A stretch of 64,000 bases of DNA from Parerythrobacter jejuensis (GTDB lineage Bacteria; Pseudomonadota; Alphaproteobacteria; Sphingomonadales; Sphingomonadaceae). A model generated the notes under the pieces. It was not told where the DNA came from. It was given only the letters and a program-made list of their open reading frames with translations, and searched no databases. Numbering within the stretch: the stretch's first letter is position 1; each line of letters starts with the position of its first letter. The position numbers and the translations under genes are program-made. Shown one piece after another: positions 35,309 through 45,011 of this stretch. Where the stretch lies: positions 1,364,001 through 1,428,000 of the forward strand of contig NZ_BAAAZF010000001.1 in the NCBI RefSeq assembly GCF_039536765.1, read 5' to 3'.

Positions 35309-36715
35309 TTAGATCGTGCGGGGATCATCCTCGATCACGATGATCTGTTCGTTCGTCACCCGCGAGCGGTTGGCCACACGCGGCTTTGCAAACGCATCGA
35401 TTACGGCAGCATCGCGTCCGTAAAGATCGCGGAAGGTCGACAATTTGCCTTCGATGTCCGTCGCCATCGTGAAATAGGTGATATAGACCGGCATCTTCTT
35501 CTCGAAACGGACCCGGGTGTATTTGCCGGACGTCAGCTTCGCGACACCCTCGTCAGCCGTCAGACCCGCTTGCAGGATAGCGAGCGTGAGCGCGAGTTCG
35601 GTCGCGCGTTCGGTGCGGATACAGCCATGGCTGAGCGCCCGGCTCGCATTCTTGAACAGGCCACGGCTTGGCGTATCATGCAGGAAAATCGCATGCCGGT
35701 TGGGCATGTCGAGCTTCATCCGGCCTAGCGAATTCGTCGGCCCTGGTTGCTGTACAACGGTGACCCAGCCATTCGCACCGCGAGTGGCTTTGTAGCCTTT
35801 GGCGCGAGCCCAACCCGGATTCCCGAGAACGCGGGCGCCCAGTCCCTCACCCCTCACAATGCTTTGCGGCACCGTCCAGGTCGGGTTGAGGATCACCCCT
35901 TCGACCACTTCGGCCAGTTGCGGGGTCGCGGTGCGGCCTGGCTTGCCGACAATGGTTCGATAGGTGCGCACGATCTTGTCATTCACCGTCAGTCGCAGCT
36001 GGTATTCCGGCACATTGGTGATCAGATATTGCCCGCCGAGATCGCGTGGCAACCAGCGCCAGCGATCCATATTCGCCTGGATCTGCCTGAACTCGCTGCT
36101 TCCCGGTGTCGCTCCGGCCAGTGCTTCGCGCAGGACCGCATAATCGGGATGCAGTGGGGCAACGCTATCGAGGGCTGAGCCCAGATCGCCGCTCGTGAGT
36201 GCAGTCTTGAGGATTTTGCCGCTGCGATAGCGATCCGCGTCAGGATCCATCACGAACCATTGCTTGCGTCCGGCCATTGGCGTCCGGCCGTCACGCATAT
36301 CCTCGACCAGCCAGACGAAACGCTCGCTGGCGGCAGCATCCAGCGCCGCACTGGCACCTTGGGCAATAATTCCTTGCAACCCGACAGCATCATAATCTTC
36401 CGGATCAAGTCCTTCGGAATCGATCCCTTCGATCAGGGATACCAAGGCGTTGGCCTGATCGATCGACCAGCTCTGGACCACCGGATCCACTTGCTGAACC
36501 GTCTCGAAGGTTCCGTCGAACGCCTTCTCGATCGAATCTTGGGTTGGCGCATCATAGTCCGCGTCACCAGCCTCGGCGGTCGACGTGGTTGGCAAAGCTT
36601 CGACAGGAGCAGGCGGAAGAAGATTCTCGGGCTCGGCCTGCTGGGCCAGTGCCGCGACCGGCAACACCAGGCCAACTCCGGCCAGAAACAAGGATTTGCG
36701 CATATTCGCCTTCAT
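35309..36715 (-). CDS. L,D-transpeptidase (YcbB-like, YkuD domain)
   Basis: 468 residues from the ATG at 36715; the frame extends to 36817 without a better site. A signal peptide (KSLFLAGVGLVLPVAALAQ) precedes a large scaffold domain. The YkuD catalytic segment is HDTPSRGLFKNASRALSHGCIRTE at about residue 370 (shown in two parts: HDTPSRGLFKN, then ALSHGCIRTE). It makes 3-3 crosslinks between stem peptides. Length matches the YcbB group. It converges with the YkuD_2 gene, and no terminator is seen in the 9-base gap. Confidence 0.92.
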   Translation of the reverse strand: MKANMRKSLFLAGVGLVLPVAALAQQAEPENLLPPAPVEALPTTSTAEAGDADYDAPTQDSIEKAFDGTFETVQQVDPVVQSWSIDQANALVSLIEGIDSEGLDPEDYDAVGLQGIIAQGASAALDAAASERFVWLVEDMRDGRTPMAGRKQWFVMDPDADRYRSGKILKTALTSGDLGSALDSVAPLHPDYAVLREALAGATPGSSEFRQIQANMDRWRWLPRDLGGQYLITNVPEYQLRLTVNDKIVRTYRTIVGKPGRTATPQLAEVVEGVILNPTWTVPQSIVRGEGLGARVLGNPGWARAKGYKATRGANGWVTVVQQPGPTNSLGRMKLDMPNRHAIFLHDTPSRGLFKNASRALSHGCIRTERATELALTLAILQAGLTADEGVAKLTSGKYTRVRFEKKMPVYITYFTMATDIEGKLSTFRDLYGRDAAVIDAFAKPRVANRSRVTNEQIIVIEDDPRTI

Positions 36716-36870
36716 GAATGACAACCCACCAAAGTTGAGGAGCGTTTCGATTTGCCCCGTATTGCAGCCAATTTGCCGCATTCCTCGATTTCCATCAAGC
36801 ATCGACGCTTTCCCCATGCTGAATTATTCCGCGACGTGACGCAGGCGTCCACTGGCCCTAGGAGGCGACC

Positions 36871-37752
36871 ATGCATCGCGATCACCCTGTTTTGCCATTC
36901 CTGCTAACCTTCGCAGGGGTCGGGATGCTCTCATTGATGGATGCCTTCATGAAAGGCGCGTCGCTGGCCATCGGGGCGTATAGCGCGGCTGTTTGGAGGG
37001 CCGCCCTTGCCTGCTTGATCATAGCGCCTTTCTGGTTGTTGCTGGGCGGGAGATGGCCGGCGCGCAATGTGCTCAAGCTGCACTTGCTGCGGGGTACCGT
37101 ATCGGCATTCATGGCGCTCAGCTTCTTCTATGCGCTGACCAAGCTACCGATTGCAGAGGCGATTGCGATTTCATTTATTGCGCCGCTCATCGCACTCTAC
37201 CTTGCCGCCCTCTTGCTGGGCGAACAGATCCGCCGCGAAGCCATCTTTGCCTCGATCCTGGGTTTCGGCGGCACAATTGTGATTATCGGAGGGAAGATCG
37301 GGCGCGAGCCACCCAGCGAGGATGTCTGGCTGGGGCTGGGTGCGATCCTGTTCTCCGCGATGCTGTATGCGTATAATTTCGTCGTCATCCGGCAACAATC
37401 GCAAGTCGCCAAACCGGCCGAAATCGCCACCTTCCATGGCGGTGTCGCAGCCTTGGTGCTGGGACTTGGCGCACCATGGTTCCTGGAATGGCCCACAACT
37501 GCCGCCATGATTGATCTGGGATGGGCTGCATTGCTGACGGTTGGTGGCGCCATGGCGCTGGCCTGGGCCTATGCCAGGGCGGAAGCGCAGGCTCTGGTGC
37601 CAATCGAATATTCGGGCTTTCTCTGGGCTTCGCTGTTTGGCTGGCTGTTCTTCGCCGAGCAAGTGACCTTGCCTACCATCGCGGGAACTCTGCTGATTGT
37701 CGCCGGGTGCTGGATTGCGGCCCGCGCGCCGACCGAACAAAGCACCATCTAA
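36871..37752 (+). CDS. EamA/DMT family permease
   Basis: 293 residues, ten membrane helices arranged as two five-helix repeats typical of the drug/metabolite transporter superfamily (EamA, PF00892 twice). Conserved points are the small-residue-rich helix ends, ALTKLPIAEAIAISFIAPL in repeat one, and VPIEYSGFLWASLFGWLFF in repeat two. A strong AGGAGG site precedes the ATG. The substrate is not deducible; metabolites or amino acids are exported by relatives. Confidence 0.88.
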   Translation: MHRDHPVLPFLLTFAGVGMLSLMDAFMKGASLAIGAYSAAVWRAALACLIIAPFWLLLGGRWPARNVLKLHLLRGTVSAFMALSFFYALTKLPIAEAIAISFIAPLIALYLAALLLGEQIRREAIFASILGFGGTIVIIGGKIGREPPSEDVWLGLGAILFSAMLYAYNFVVIRQQSQVAKPAEIATFHGGVAALVLGLGAPWFLEWPTTAAMIDLGWAALLTVGGAMALAWAYARAEAQALVPIEYSGFLWASLFGWLFFAEQVTLPTIAGTLLIVAGCWIAARAPTEQSTI

Positions 37753-37888
37753 GACCAATCTCCGATCAATCGACGGCCCGTCTCCTCTTGACCAAACCGC
37801 TGCTCTAGCGCAGGTGCGCAGCAGATAAATCGGGCGCAGCGCGAGGCATCGCGCCGCCCTTCCAGATTCGTGATGAAAGGACCCCCGG

Positions 37889-40561
37889 ATGACCCAGGTC
37901 GGTAAAGACACGCTCGGCACCCGCAGCACTTTGACAGTCGATGGCAAGGACTATGCCTACTACTCTTTCGCCAAGGCGGCAGAGAAGATCGGCGATGTCT
38001 CGAAGCTCCCCTTCAGCATGAAAGTACTGCTGGAGAATATGCTGCGCTTCGAAGACGGCGGCTTCACCGTGTCGACCGACCATGTCCAGGCGATTGCCGA
38101 CTGGCAGAAAGATCCCAAGACCGGCGGCGAAATCCAGTATCGTCCGGCGCGCGTTCTGCTGCAGGATTTCACCGGCGTTCCGTGCGTGGTCGACCTTGCT
38201 GCAATGCGTGACGCAATCAAGGATCTGGGCGGTGATACGGCCAAGATCAATCCGCAGGTTCCCGTGAACCTGGTCATCGATCACTCGGTAATGGTCGACG
38301 AGTTCGGCCACCCGAAAGCGTTCGAAAAGAACGTCGAGCTGGAATACCAGCGTAACGCCGAACGCTATGACTTCCTGAAATGGGGCTCCAAGAGCTTCCA
38401 GAACTTCTCCGCTGTACCTCCGGGCACCGGCATCTGCCACCAGGTAAATCTGGAACACATCGGCAAGGGCATCTGGTCCGGCGCCGATCAGAATGGCGAC
38501 ATGGTTGCCTATCCTGATACCTGTGTCGGTACAGACAGCCACACCACCATGATCAACGGGCTTGGCGTGTTGGGCTGGGGCGTTGGCGGGATCGAGGCAG
38601 AGGCCGCCATGCTTGGCCAGCCGATTTCCATGCTGATCCCCGAAGTCGTTGGCTTCAAGCTGACCGGCAAAATGGCTGAAGGAGTGACTGCTACCGATCT
38701 GGTCCTGACCTGTGTGCAAATGCTGCGCGAAGTCGGCGTCGTCGGCCGGTTCGTCGAGTTCTACGGCCCTGGTGTTGCCGAGCTCAGCCTGGCTGACCGT
38801 GCGACCATCGCCAATATGGCGCCGGAATATGGCGCAACCTGTGGCTTCTTTGGTATCGACGACAAGACGCTCGATTACATGCGTCTAACGGGTCGCGAAG
38901 AACATGCCATTGCGCTGGTCGAAGCTTATGCCAAAGAGCAGGGCATGTGGTTCACGCCAGACAACGAGCCAACTTTCACCAAGACACTCTCGCTCGACGT
39001 ATCGGCAGTGGTCCCCTCGCTGGCTGGCCCGAAGCGTCCGCAAGACAAAGTCATTCTCCCCGAGGTTGACGAGCTGTTCAACGGCGATCTCAAGACGACG
39101 TACAAGAAGGACGCAGCCGTCCGTGTCGGCGTCGATGGCAAGGATCACGATATCGGCGATGGCGACGTAGTCATTGCGGCTATCACCAGCTGCACCAACA
39201 CTTCCAATCCGGACGTGCTGATTGCTGCCGGCCTGGTGGCGAAGAAGGCCAATGAGAAAGGCCTCAAGCCCAAGCCATGGGTGAAGACCTCTCTCGCACC
39301 GGGCTCTCAGGTGGTCACCGACTATCTGATCAAGGCCGGTTTGCAGAGCGAGCTCGATAATATCGGTTTCGACCTTGTCGGCTATGGTTGCACCACATGT
39401 ATCGGCAATTCCGGCCCGCTGGCTCCGCCGATCAGCAAGGCGATCAACGGCAATGATATCGTCGCTGCCTCGGTTCTTTCGGGCAACCGCAATTTCGAAG
39501 GACGGGTTAGCCCCGATGTCCGTGCAAACTTCCTCGCTTCGCCGCCGCTGGTCGTTGCCTACGCGCTAAAGGGCACGGTCACGGAAGACATCACCACGAC
39601 ACCGATCGGGCAGGACCAGGACGGGAATGATGTGATGTTGGCCGACATCTGGCCGAGCAATGCAGAGGTATCAGAAGTCCGGTCTGGCGCCATTGATCGT
39701 TCGATGTTCGAAAGCCGCTATGCCGACGTCTACAAGGGCGATGAGCACTGGCAAGCGATCAAGGTCGAAGCTTCGGACACTTATCGCTGGCAGCCGGGGA
39801 GCACCTACGTCGCCAGCCCGCCTTACTTCGAAGGCATGAGCATGACGCCGGACGTGGTGCAGGACATCACCGACGCCAAGCCGCTGGCAATCCTCGGCGA
39901 TTCCGTCACGACCGACCACATTTCGCCAGCCGGTGCGATCAAGGAAGATTCGCCTGCCGGTGAGTACCTGAAGAGCCACCAGGTCGCGAAGGCAGACTTC
40001 AATTCCTACGGCTCGCGTCGCGGCAACCATGACGTGATGATGTGCGGCACTTTCGCCAATATCCGGATCAAGAACGAGATGGTTCCGGGCGTCGAAGGTG
40101 GCTTCACCACCTATAATGGTGAGCAGATGGCGATTTACGACGCCGCGATGAAGCACAAGGAAGACGGCACGCCACTGGTCGTCGTGGGCGGCAAGGAATA
40201 TGGCACCGGGTCCAGCCGTGACTGGGCCGCCAAAGGCACGATCCTGCTGGGTGTACGGGCCGTAATCGTCGAAAGCTTCGAGCGCATCCACCGTTCCAAC
40301 CTGGTCGGTATGGGTGTCTTGCCGATCCAGTTCACTGGTGGCGACACCCGCGAAACTCTGGGCCTGACGGCGACGGACACGTTCAGCATCAAGGGTCTCA
40401 CCTCGATGAAACCAGGTCAGGAACTGGAAGTGGATGTGACCCGTGAAGACGGCACCACCTTCACCTTCACCGCGCAATCGCGGATCGATACCGAGAACGA
40501 AATGGAATATTACCGCAATGGCGGGATCCTCCAATATGTGATCCGTAAGCTCGCTTCCTGA
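37889..40561 (+). CDS. acnA: Aconitate hydratase A
   Basis: 890 residues, the standard AcnA length. It isomerises citrate to isocitrate in the TCA cycle with a [4Fe-4S] cluster. Cluster cysteines are in AAITSCTNTSNP and GCTTCIGNSGPL. Substrate-binding motifs include the early VDHSVMVDEFG-type segment, DSHTTMINGLGVLGWGVGG, and the C-terminal GSSRDWAAKG. It is monocistronic, followed by a hairpin terminator. The cluster is oxidant-sensitive, fitting the many peroxide-defence genes nearby. Confidence 0.98.
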   Translation: MTQVGKDTLGTRSTLTVDGKDYAYYSFAKAAEKIGDVSKLPFSMKVLLENMLRFEDGGFTVSTDHVQAIADWQKDPKTGGEIQYRPARVLLQDFTGVPCVVDLAAMRDAIKDLGGDTAKINPQVPVNLVIDHSVMVDEFGHPKAFEKNVELEYQRNAERYDFLKWGSKSFQNFSAVPPGTGICHQVNLEHIGKGIWSGADQNGDMVAYPDTCVGTDSHTTMINGLGVLGWGVGGIEAEAAMLGQPISMLIPEVVGFKLTGKMAEGVTATDLVLTCVQMLREVGVVGRFVEFYGPGVAELSLADRATIANMAPEYGATCGFFGIDDKTLDYMRLTGREEHAIALVEAYAKEQGMWFTPDNEPTFTKTLSLDVSAVVPSLAGPKRPQDKVILPEVDELFNGDLKTTYKKDAAVRVGVDGKDHDIGDGDVVIAAITSCTNTSNPDVLIAAGLVAKKANEKGLKPKPWVKTSLAPGSQVVTDYLIKAGLQSELDNIGFDLVGYGCTTCIGNSGPLAPPISKAINGNDIVAASVLSGNRNFEGRVSPDVRANFLASPPLVVAYALKGTVTEDITTTPIGQDQDGNDVMLADIWPSNAEVSEVRSGAIDRSMFESRYADVYKGDEHWQAIKVEASDTYRWQPGSTYVASPPYFEGMSMTPDVVQDITDAKPLAILGDSVTTDHISPAGAIKEDSPAGEYLKSHQVAKADFNSYGSRRGNHDVMMCGTFANIRIKNEMVPGVEGGFTTYNGEQMAIYDAAMKHKEDGTPLVVVGGKEYGTGSSRDWAAKGTILLGVRAVIVESFERIHRSNLVGMGVLPIQFTGGDTRETLGLTATDTFSIKGLTSMKPGQELEVDVTREDGTTFTFTAQSRIDTENEMEYYRNGGILQYVIRKLAS

Positions 40562-40587
40562 TCCGATCGCCTTCTAAAAGGCAACGA

Positions 40588-40616
40588 GGGGCTCCGCATA
40601 TGCGGGGCCCCTTTCG
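40588..40616 (+). terminator. Rho-independent-like terminator after acnA
   Basis: Arms 40588-40598 and 40601-40611 (GGGGCTCCGCA / TGCGGGGCCCC) pair with one mismatch and a two-base loop, followed by CTTTCGTATT. It lies 26 bases after the acnA stop. Confidence 0.7.
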
Positions 40617-40675
40617 TATTCAGCCTCCGTCAAGCCAAATGCGCGCAGCCTCCCCTGTGGAAATGGGAGATCATC

Positions 40676-41206
40676 ATGCGCTTGCATCATCTTATCTTGC
40701 TCGGATCGGCTTGTTTGTCGGCACCCGCCTTCGCGCAAGGCCAGAACCCGCAAATCGATTACAGCGCTTTCACAGAGCTTGCTTCCCAGCTGGGTGAAAC
40801 GCGCGAGCAGCACTTGCTGACGCTTCCCGAATTTGTGCTCAAAGCATCTCAAGATCAGGCGATCATTCTGGACACGCGATCGGCAGAGGCCTTTCGCCTC
40901 GGCCACATCGCTGGCGCAATCAACCTGCCCTTTTCCGACTTCACCGATGCCAAACTGGCCAAGGTCCTGGGCGAAGATCGCACACGCCCGATCCTGATCT
41001 ATTGTAACAATAATTTCAGCGACAACCGGCGCCCTATCGCTCTGAAGCGGGCGCCGCTTGCGCTCAATATCCCGACATTCATCAACCTGCACGGCTATGG
41101 CTACACAAATGTCTGGGAATTGGCGGATGTCGTATCGACTGCGGATGTCGATTGGGTTGAAGAGCCGTTAATCCAACTTCCTATCAAGGCGGCAACCTCT
41201 CAATAG
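40676..41206 (+). CDS. Exported rhodanese-like protein
   Basis: 176 residues with a signal peptide (LILLGSACLSAPAFAQG). The rhodanese fold begins around residue 55: AIILDTRSAEAFRLGHIAGAINLPFSDF, and the active-site loop is LIYCNNNFSDNRRP, with the catalytic Cys. The longer loop after Cys is not the classic CRxGxR, so sulphur transfer is uncertain; it could bind another thiol or metal partner in the periplasm. It ends at a two-way terminator. Confidence 0.85.
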   Translation: MRLHHLILLGSACLSAPAFAQGQNPQIDYSAFTELASQLGETREQHLLTLPEFVLKASQDQAIILDTRSAEAFRLGHIAGAINLPFSDFTDAKLAKVLGEDRTRPILIYCNNNFSDNRRPIALKRAPLALNIPTFINLHGYGYTNVWELADVVSTADVDWVEEPLIQLPIKAATSQ

Positions 41207-41244
41207 AAAAAGGGCGGCTCCCGTCTGGGGAACCGCCCTTTTCT
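41205..41244. terminator. Bidirectional terminator between convergent genes
   Basis: A stem of AGAAAAAGGGCGG (41205-41217) with CCGCCCTTTTCT (41233-41244) brackets a loop of about 15 bases. T-rich and A-rich arms on each side give a T run for transcripts in both directions. It sits between the rhodanese and the Ser/Gly-rich gene. Confidence 0.8.
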
Positions 41245-41263
41245 AACGTCGGATCGCTGTCCG

Positions 41264-43201
41264 TCAGGCTGCGATGTTGTCTTTCTTCACCTTGAACTTG
41301 CGGCGTCCGAGGATCGCAGCTGCTGCTGCACCGAACAGGATCGTCATCGGCGGAGCTGGAACCGGAGTTCCGCTGCTGGTCGTCGTCGTCATGCCGCTGG
41401 TCGAGCCCGAAGAAGAGCCGGACGAGGAAGACGAGGACGAGCTGCTGCTCGAAGACGACGAGCTACTGGTCGAGCTGGTCATGTTACCCGAGCTGGAGCC
41501 CGAAGTCGAAATGCCGCCGCTCGAGGAGCTGGAACTGCTCGAAGAAGAAGACGAAGAGCTGCTGCTCGACGAACCACTGGAGGTTGCACCGCCTGTGGTC
41601 GAACCGCCCGAAGAGCTGCCCGAAGACGACGAGCTCGAAGAGCCTGAGCTGCTGCCCGAAGATCCGCCCGAAGTCGCGCCACCGGTCGTGGTGCCAGGGT
41701 GACCCGTGCTGGTCGAGGTGTTGCCACCCGACGAGCCGGAGCTCGAGGACGAACTGCTCGACGAGGAGGAGCTCGACGAAGAGCTGCCCGACGAACCGCC
41801 ACTGGTGTTGCCCGAGCTACCGCCCGAGGACGAACTGCTGCCCGAAGACGAGCTGCTGCCCGACGAGGATGAGCTGCCACCGTTGGAACCGCCCGAGCTC
41901 GTCATGCCGCCATTGGACGTGTTGCCGCCGGAAGACGAAGAGCTGGAAGAACTCGAAGACGAGGAGCTGGAGCTGCTCGAGGACGAGGACGAGCTGGAGA
42001 CGTTGCCGCTGCTCGACGAGACATTGCCCGAAGAGCTCGAGACGTTGCCGCTGCTCGAAGACACGTTACCCGAGGAACTGCTGACGCCGCCGGTGCTCGA
42101 CGAAACATTGCCAGACGAACTGGTAACGCCGCCAGTGCTCGACGAAACATTGCCAGACGAGCTGGAGACATTGCCCGAGGAAGTCGAGGTCGAAACACCA
42201 CCGGTCGAAGTGCTGACACCGCCGGTAGTCGTGGTGCTTCCGCCGCTCGTATTGTCAATATCGATATTGATATTGATACCGCTCGAGCTGCCGTCACCGC
42301 TGGTTCCGCCAGAAGTCCCGCCAGATGTCGATGTCGAGCTACCTCCGGTCGAAGTCGAGCCGCCAGATGTCGAGGTCGAAGTCGACCCGCCATTGGTGCC
42401 ACCGTTGGTACCGCCGGAGGTCGTAGTGGTCGACGAAACAACCACGCTGCCGCCGCTGGAACCGCCGCCGCCGAAGAAGCCGCCGAAGAAGCCGCCACCA
42501 AAGCCGCCGCCGAAGCCGCCACTGCCGCCGATAACGGTCACGCCGCCATCACCGCCACCGCTGCCGCCGACGAAACCGCCGCCAACAGGGAATACTGCCG
42601 GAGCAACCGAGACAACGGTCGTGCCGCCGCCGCAGTAATTTGCGCCGCCACCAGTGTAGATCGTGCGCGATGCGCCTGCGATGCCGCCATAAGCGGGGCC
42701 GCCGACATAGCCACCTTGAGCATAGCCACCCTGGCCATAACCGCCTTGGGCGTAGCCACCGCCGGCATACCCGCCGCCAGCATAGGCTCCACCAGCACCG
42801 GCACCTGCGCCGCCACGATAGGCCGGGCCACCCGGATAAGCCGGACCACCTGGATAGCTGCGGCTTGCGCCCGCAGCACCGGCTGCTCCGGCACCTTGGG
42901 CCATGGCACCGCCGCTATGAACGACTGCCGGCATTGCACCGTTGCCCGCTGCACCTGCCGGGACACAGTCCACGACCTGCTTCACGACACGACGCTTCCG
43001 CTTGATCGTCTTGGGCACGCGACGCTTCTTAACGTAACGCTTCTCTTTGACGTAACGTACGGGCTGCGCCTTCACCGATTTGACGGACTTGTATCCGACA
43101 TTCGCTGCCTGGGGTTCGGCGACATGCACCGCACCACCTGCAAGCAACGCACCGCCTGCTGCGGTTGCGGACAATTTCGCCAGGGCCATTTTTACCGACA
43201 T
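41264..43201 (-). CDS. Ser/Gly-rich exported protein with PEP-CTERM-like tail
   Basis: 645 residues from the ATG at 43201 (a TTG two codons upstream is in frame). Order: signal-like region (1-35), a basic stretch to about 80 (KRRVPKTIKRKRRVV), Gly/Tyr/Ala-rich repeats (GGYAQGGY), a Gly/Val/Thr part, and about 400 residues of Ser, Gly, Thr and Asn. The C terminus reads PVPAPPMTILFGAAAAAILGRRKFK: a Pro-rich motif, helix and basic end like PEP-CTERM sorting signals. Probably an exported, extracellular or surface protein; the role is unknown. Codon use is repetitive, and DNA repeats lie inside. Confidence 0.75.
   Translation of the reverse strand: MSVKMALAKLSATAAGGALLAGGAVHVAEPQAANVGYKSVKSVKAQPVRYVKEKRYVKKRRVPKTIKRKRRVVKQVVDCVPAGAAGNGAMPAVVHSGGAMAQGAGAAGAAGASRSYPGGPAYPGGPAYRGGAGAGAGGAYAGGGYAGGGYAQGGYGQGGYAQGGYVGGPAYGGIAGASRTIYTGGGANYCGGGTTVVSVAPAVFPVGGGFVGGSGGGDGGVTVIGGSGGFGGGFGGGFFGGFFGGGGSSGGSVVVSSTTTTSGGTNGGTNGGSTSTSTSGGSTSTGGSSTSTSGGTSGGTSGDGSSSGININIDIDNTSGGSTTTTGGVSTSTGGVSTSTSSGNVSSSSGNVSSSTGGVTSSSGNVSSSTGGVSSSSGNVSSSSGNVSSSSGNVSSSSGNVSSSSSSSSSSSSSSSSSSSSSSSGGNTSNGGMTSSGGSNGGSSSSSGSSSSSGSSSSSGGSSGNTSGGSSGSSSSSSSSSSSSSSSSGSSGGNTSTSTGHPGTTTGGATSGGSSGSSSGSSSSSSSGSSSGGSTTGGATSSGSSSSSSSSSSSSSSSSSSGGISTSGSSSGNMTSSTSSSSSSSSSSSSSSSSGSSSGSTSGMTTTTSSGTPVPAPPMTILFGAAAAAILGRRKFKVKKDNIAA
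41995..42180 (-). repeat. 42-base tandem repeats inside the Ser/Gly-rich gene
   Basis: Units of 42 bases (14 codons) repeat about four times. The block beginning GTGCTCGACGAAACATTGCC at 42093 recurs exactly at 42135 for at least 26 bases, and a diverged pair lies at about 42001-42080. They encode SSSGNVSSSTGGV-type units. Slippage or unequal crossing-over would change protein length by 14 residues. Confidence 0.8.
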
Positions 43202-43417
43202 GGGCAAACTCTTCTGTTCAACTGGGCTTTCCCAAGATCCGGCGGGTCCGGACTGGGCGTATCCCTGTGATGCCCTTGGAACAGATGCAGCCTTTAAGCG
43301 GCAATCGCGTTAACTATGAAAACGACATGGCGATTCGATTTTTTTCGCCCGTAAACGGGGTTAGCTGCCGACTTGTCCCGCTATGGGACCGAAATGGCTG
43401 AAATCCTTGCATTCATG

Positions 43418-44461
43418 TTAAGGATTTCCGTCGAACAAGCCCGTTTGCGATGATCCGGATTCGGGTTTCGGAGGCGTCTTTTCAAGATGCTCCCACGCCC
43501 GGTCATTGAGGCAACGCCCGCGTGCTGTGCGCGCCACCAGGCCGAGCTGGATCAGGAACGGCTCGACCACCTCCTCCACCGTATCGCGCGGCTCGGCCAG
43601 GCCTGCTGCCAGCGTCTCTACGCCCACAGGCCCGCCCTTGTAGATGTCCGCGATCATGGTGAGATAGCGGCGATCCATGGCATCAAGGCCCAACCGATCG
43701 ACTTCGAGTCGGGTCAGCGCTTCGTCGGCAATCCGTGCATCGACAGTGCCCGACCCCGCAACCTCGGCAAAATCGCGCACCCGGCGCAGCAAGCGCCCGG
43801 CCACACGCGGCGTACCCCGGCTGCGACGCGCAATTTCCAGCGCACCGGCAGAATTGATCTCCAGCGCCATCAGCCCGGCACCACGGGTGACGACTTTTTC
43901 CAGCTCTTCTTCGGTGTAGAAGTTGAGCCGCACAGGAATGCCGAACCGGTCACGCAGCGGCGTGGTAAGAAGCCCCTGCCGCGTGGTCGCGCCGATCAGA
44001 GTAAAGGGTGGCAAGTCGATCCGCACGCTGCGAGCAGAGGGGCCCTCGCCGATGATGATATCGAGCGCACGGTCCTCCATCGCGGGATAGAGGACCTCCT
44101 CGACCACCGGATTGAGCCGGTGGATCTCGTCAATGAACAGCACATCATGCGGCTCGAGATTGGTCAGCAGCGCGGCCAGATCGCCTGCCTTGGCGATCAC
44201 CGGGCCTGACGTGGCGCGGAAACCGACGCCCAGCTCCTTGGCGATAATTTGCGCCAGCGTGGTCTTGCCCAGCCCCGGCGGACCGAAGAACAGCGTATGG
44301 TCCATCGCCTCGCCGCGCGACTTCGCGGCCTCGATAAACACCGCGAGATTACCCTTCGCCGCCGCCTGCCCGACGAATTCGTCGAGCGACTTGGGCCGCA
44401 GCGCGGCATCCGGGTCTTCCGGCTGCCGGTCGGGTGTGTGAAGGGGGATTGGGTCGGTCAA
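43418..44461 (-). CDS. ruvB: Holliday junction branch migration ATPase RuvB
   Basis: 347 residues. Walker A is [11 protein letters not shown], Walker [14 protein letters not shown], sensor 1 [20 protein letters not shown], and the winged-helix C terminus has [10 protein letters not shown]. It drives branch migration with RuvA. The TTG start overlaps the stop of the upstream DsrE-like gene (TTGA), indicating translational coupling and explaining the unusual start. ruvC is not in the window. Confidence 0.97.
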   Translation of the reverse strand: MTDPIPLHTPDRQPEDPDAALRPKSLDEFVGQAAAKGNLAVFIEAAKSRGEAMDHTLFFGPPGLGKTTLAQIIAKELGVGFRATSGPVIAKAGDLAALLTNLEPHDVLFIDEIHRLNPVVEEVLYPAMEDRALDIIIGEGPSARSVRIDLPPFTLIGATTRQGLLTTPLRDRFGIPVRLNFYTEEELEKVVTRGAGLMALEINSAGALEIARRSRGTPRVAGRLLRRVRDFAEVAGSGTVDARIADEALTRLEVDRLGLDAMDRRYLTMIADIYKGGPVGVETLAAGLAEPRDTVEEVVEPFLIQLGLVARTARGRCLNDRAWEHLEKTPPKPESGSSQTGLFDGNP

Positions 44462-45000
44462 AACGGGTTCACCGTATAGCCATTCTGCTGCAGCAATGCG
44501 TGGGCGGTCATGGCCGATAGCGCCGTCTCGACACCCGGGATCAGCTCATCGGCCTTAAGACCCCACGCCGCGCCGCTTTGGCCGCACAGGATGAAGCGCA
44601 CGCCCTGATCCAGCATGGCGCGGATCATGGCAGCTGAGGGATTGGTGCCTTCTCTCCCCTTCGCTGCCCACGCGTCATTGGTCATCAAATCCATCGCAGC
44701 CTTGCCGTGAACCACCACAGCAATGCGGATATTCTCCTCCGGCACTCCTGCGGCCACATGCATGTTGATGAACCGTGCCGCGCTCTCAAATCCGCGATTG
44801 CGCGCGCCGTCCTCGGCCGGTTTGGCAACATCGAAAGCGATGGCGAATTCCGTTTCGGCGGGTACAGCTTCTACGCCATCCACCGGCGCATGGGGGCCGA
44901 ATTCTGCGAACACGGGGCCGGTCTTGAAGGACGAGAGGTTTTGCGCGGCTGCTGGTGCGGCCAGTGCCAGGCACGCTAGCAATCCCGTCAAGTATTTCAT
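44458..45000 (-). CDS. DsrE/DsrF-like exported protein between ruvA and ruvB
   Basis: 180 residues from the ATG at 45000, six bases after GGAG; four other in-frame ATGs lie up to 45015. A signal peptide ([20 protein letters not shown]) leads a DsrE-like fold: [36 protein letters not shown], and a late conserved Cys in [12 protein letters not shown]. Members bind or transfer sulphur in small trimers; this one is exported. It lies inside the ruvA-ruvB operon, with its stop overlapping the ruvB start. A link to recombination is not evident; shared transcription may be chance. Confidence 0.8.
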   Translation of the reverse strand: MKYLTGLLACLALAAPAAAQNLSSFKTGPVFAEFGPHAPVDGVEAVPAETEFAIAFDVAKPAEDGARNRGFESAARFINMHVAAGVPEENIRIAVVVHGKAAMDLMTNDAWAAKGREGTNPSAAMIRAMLDQGVRFILCGQSGAAWGLKADELIPGVETALSAMTAHALLQQNGYTVNPF

Positions 45001-45011
45001 CATCATCTCCA

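Noticed and set aside
41995-42180. Regular 42-base repeats that could suggest a CRISPR array
   Set aside because: Units are directly adjacent without unique spacers, keep the reading frame, and encode a 14-residue repeat.
41706-42638. A 310-codon plus-strand frame rich in Pro, Glu and Leu
   Set aside because: It is the complement of the Ser/Gly-rich gene; the Glu/Pro/Leu periodicity mirrors Ser codons on the other strand and there is no start context.
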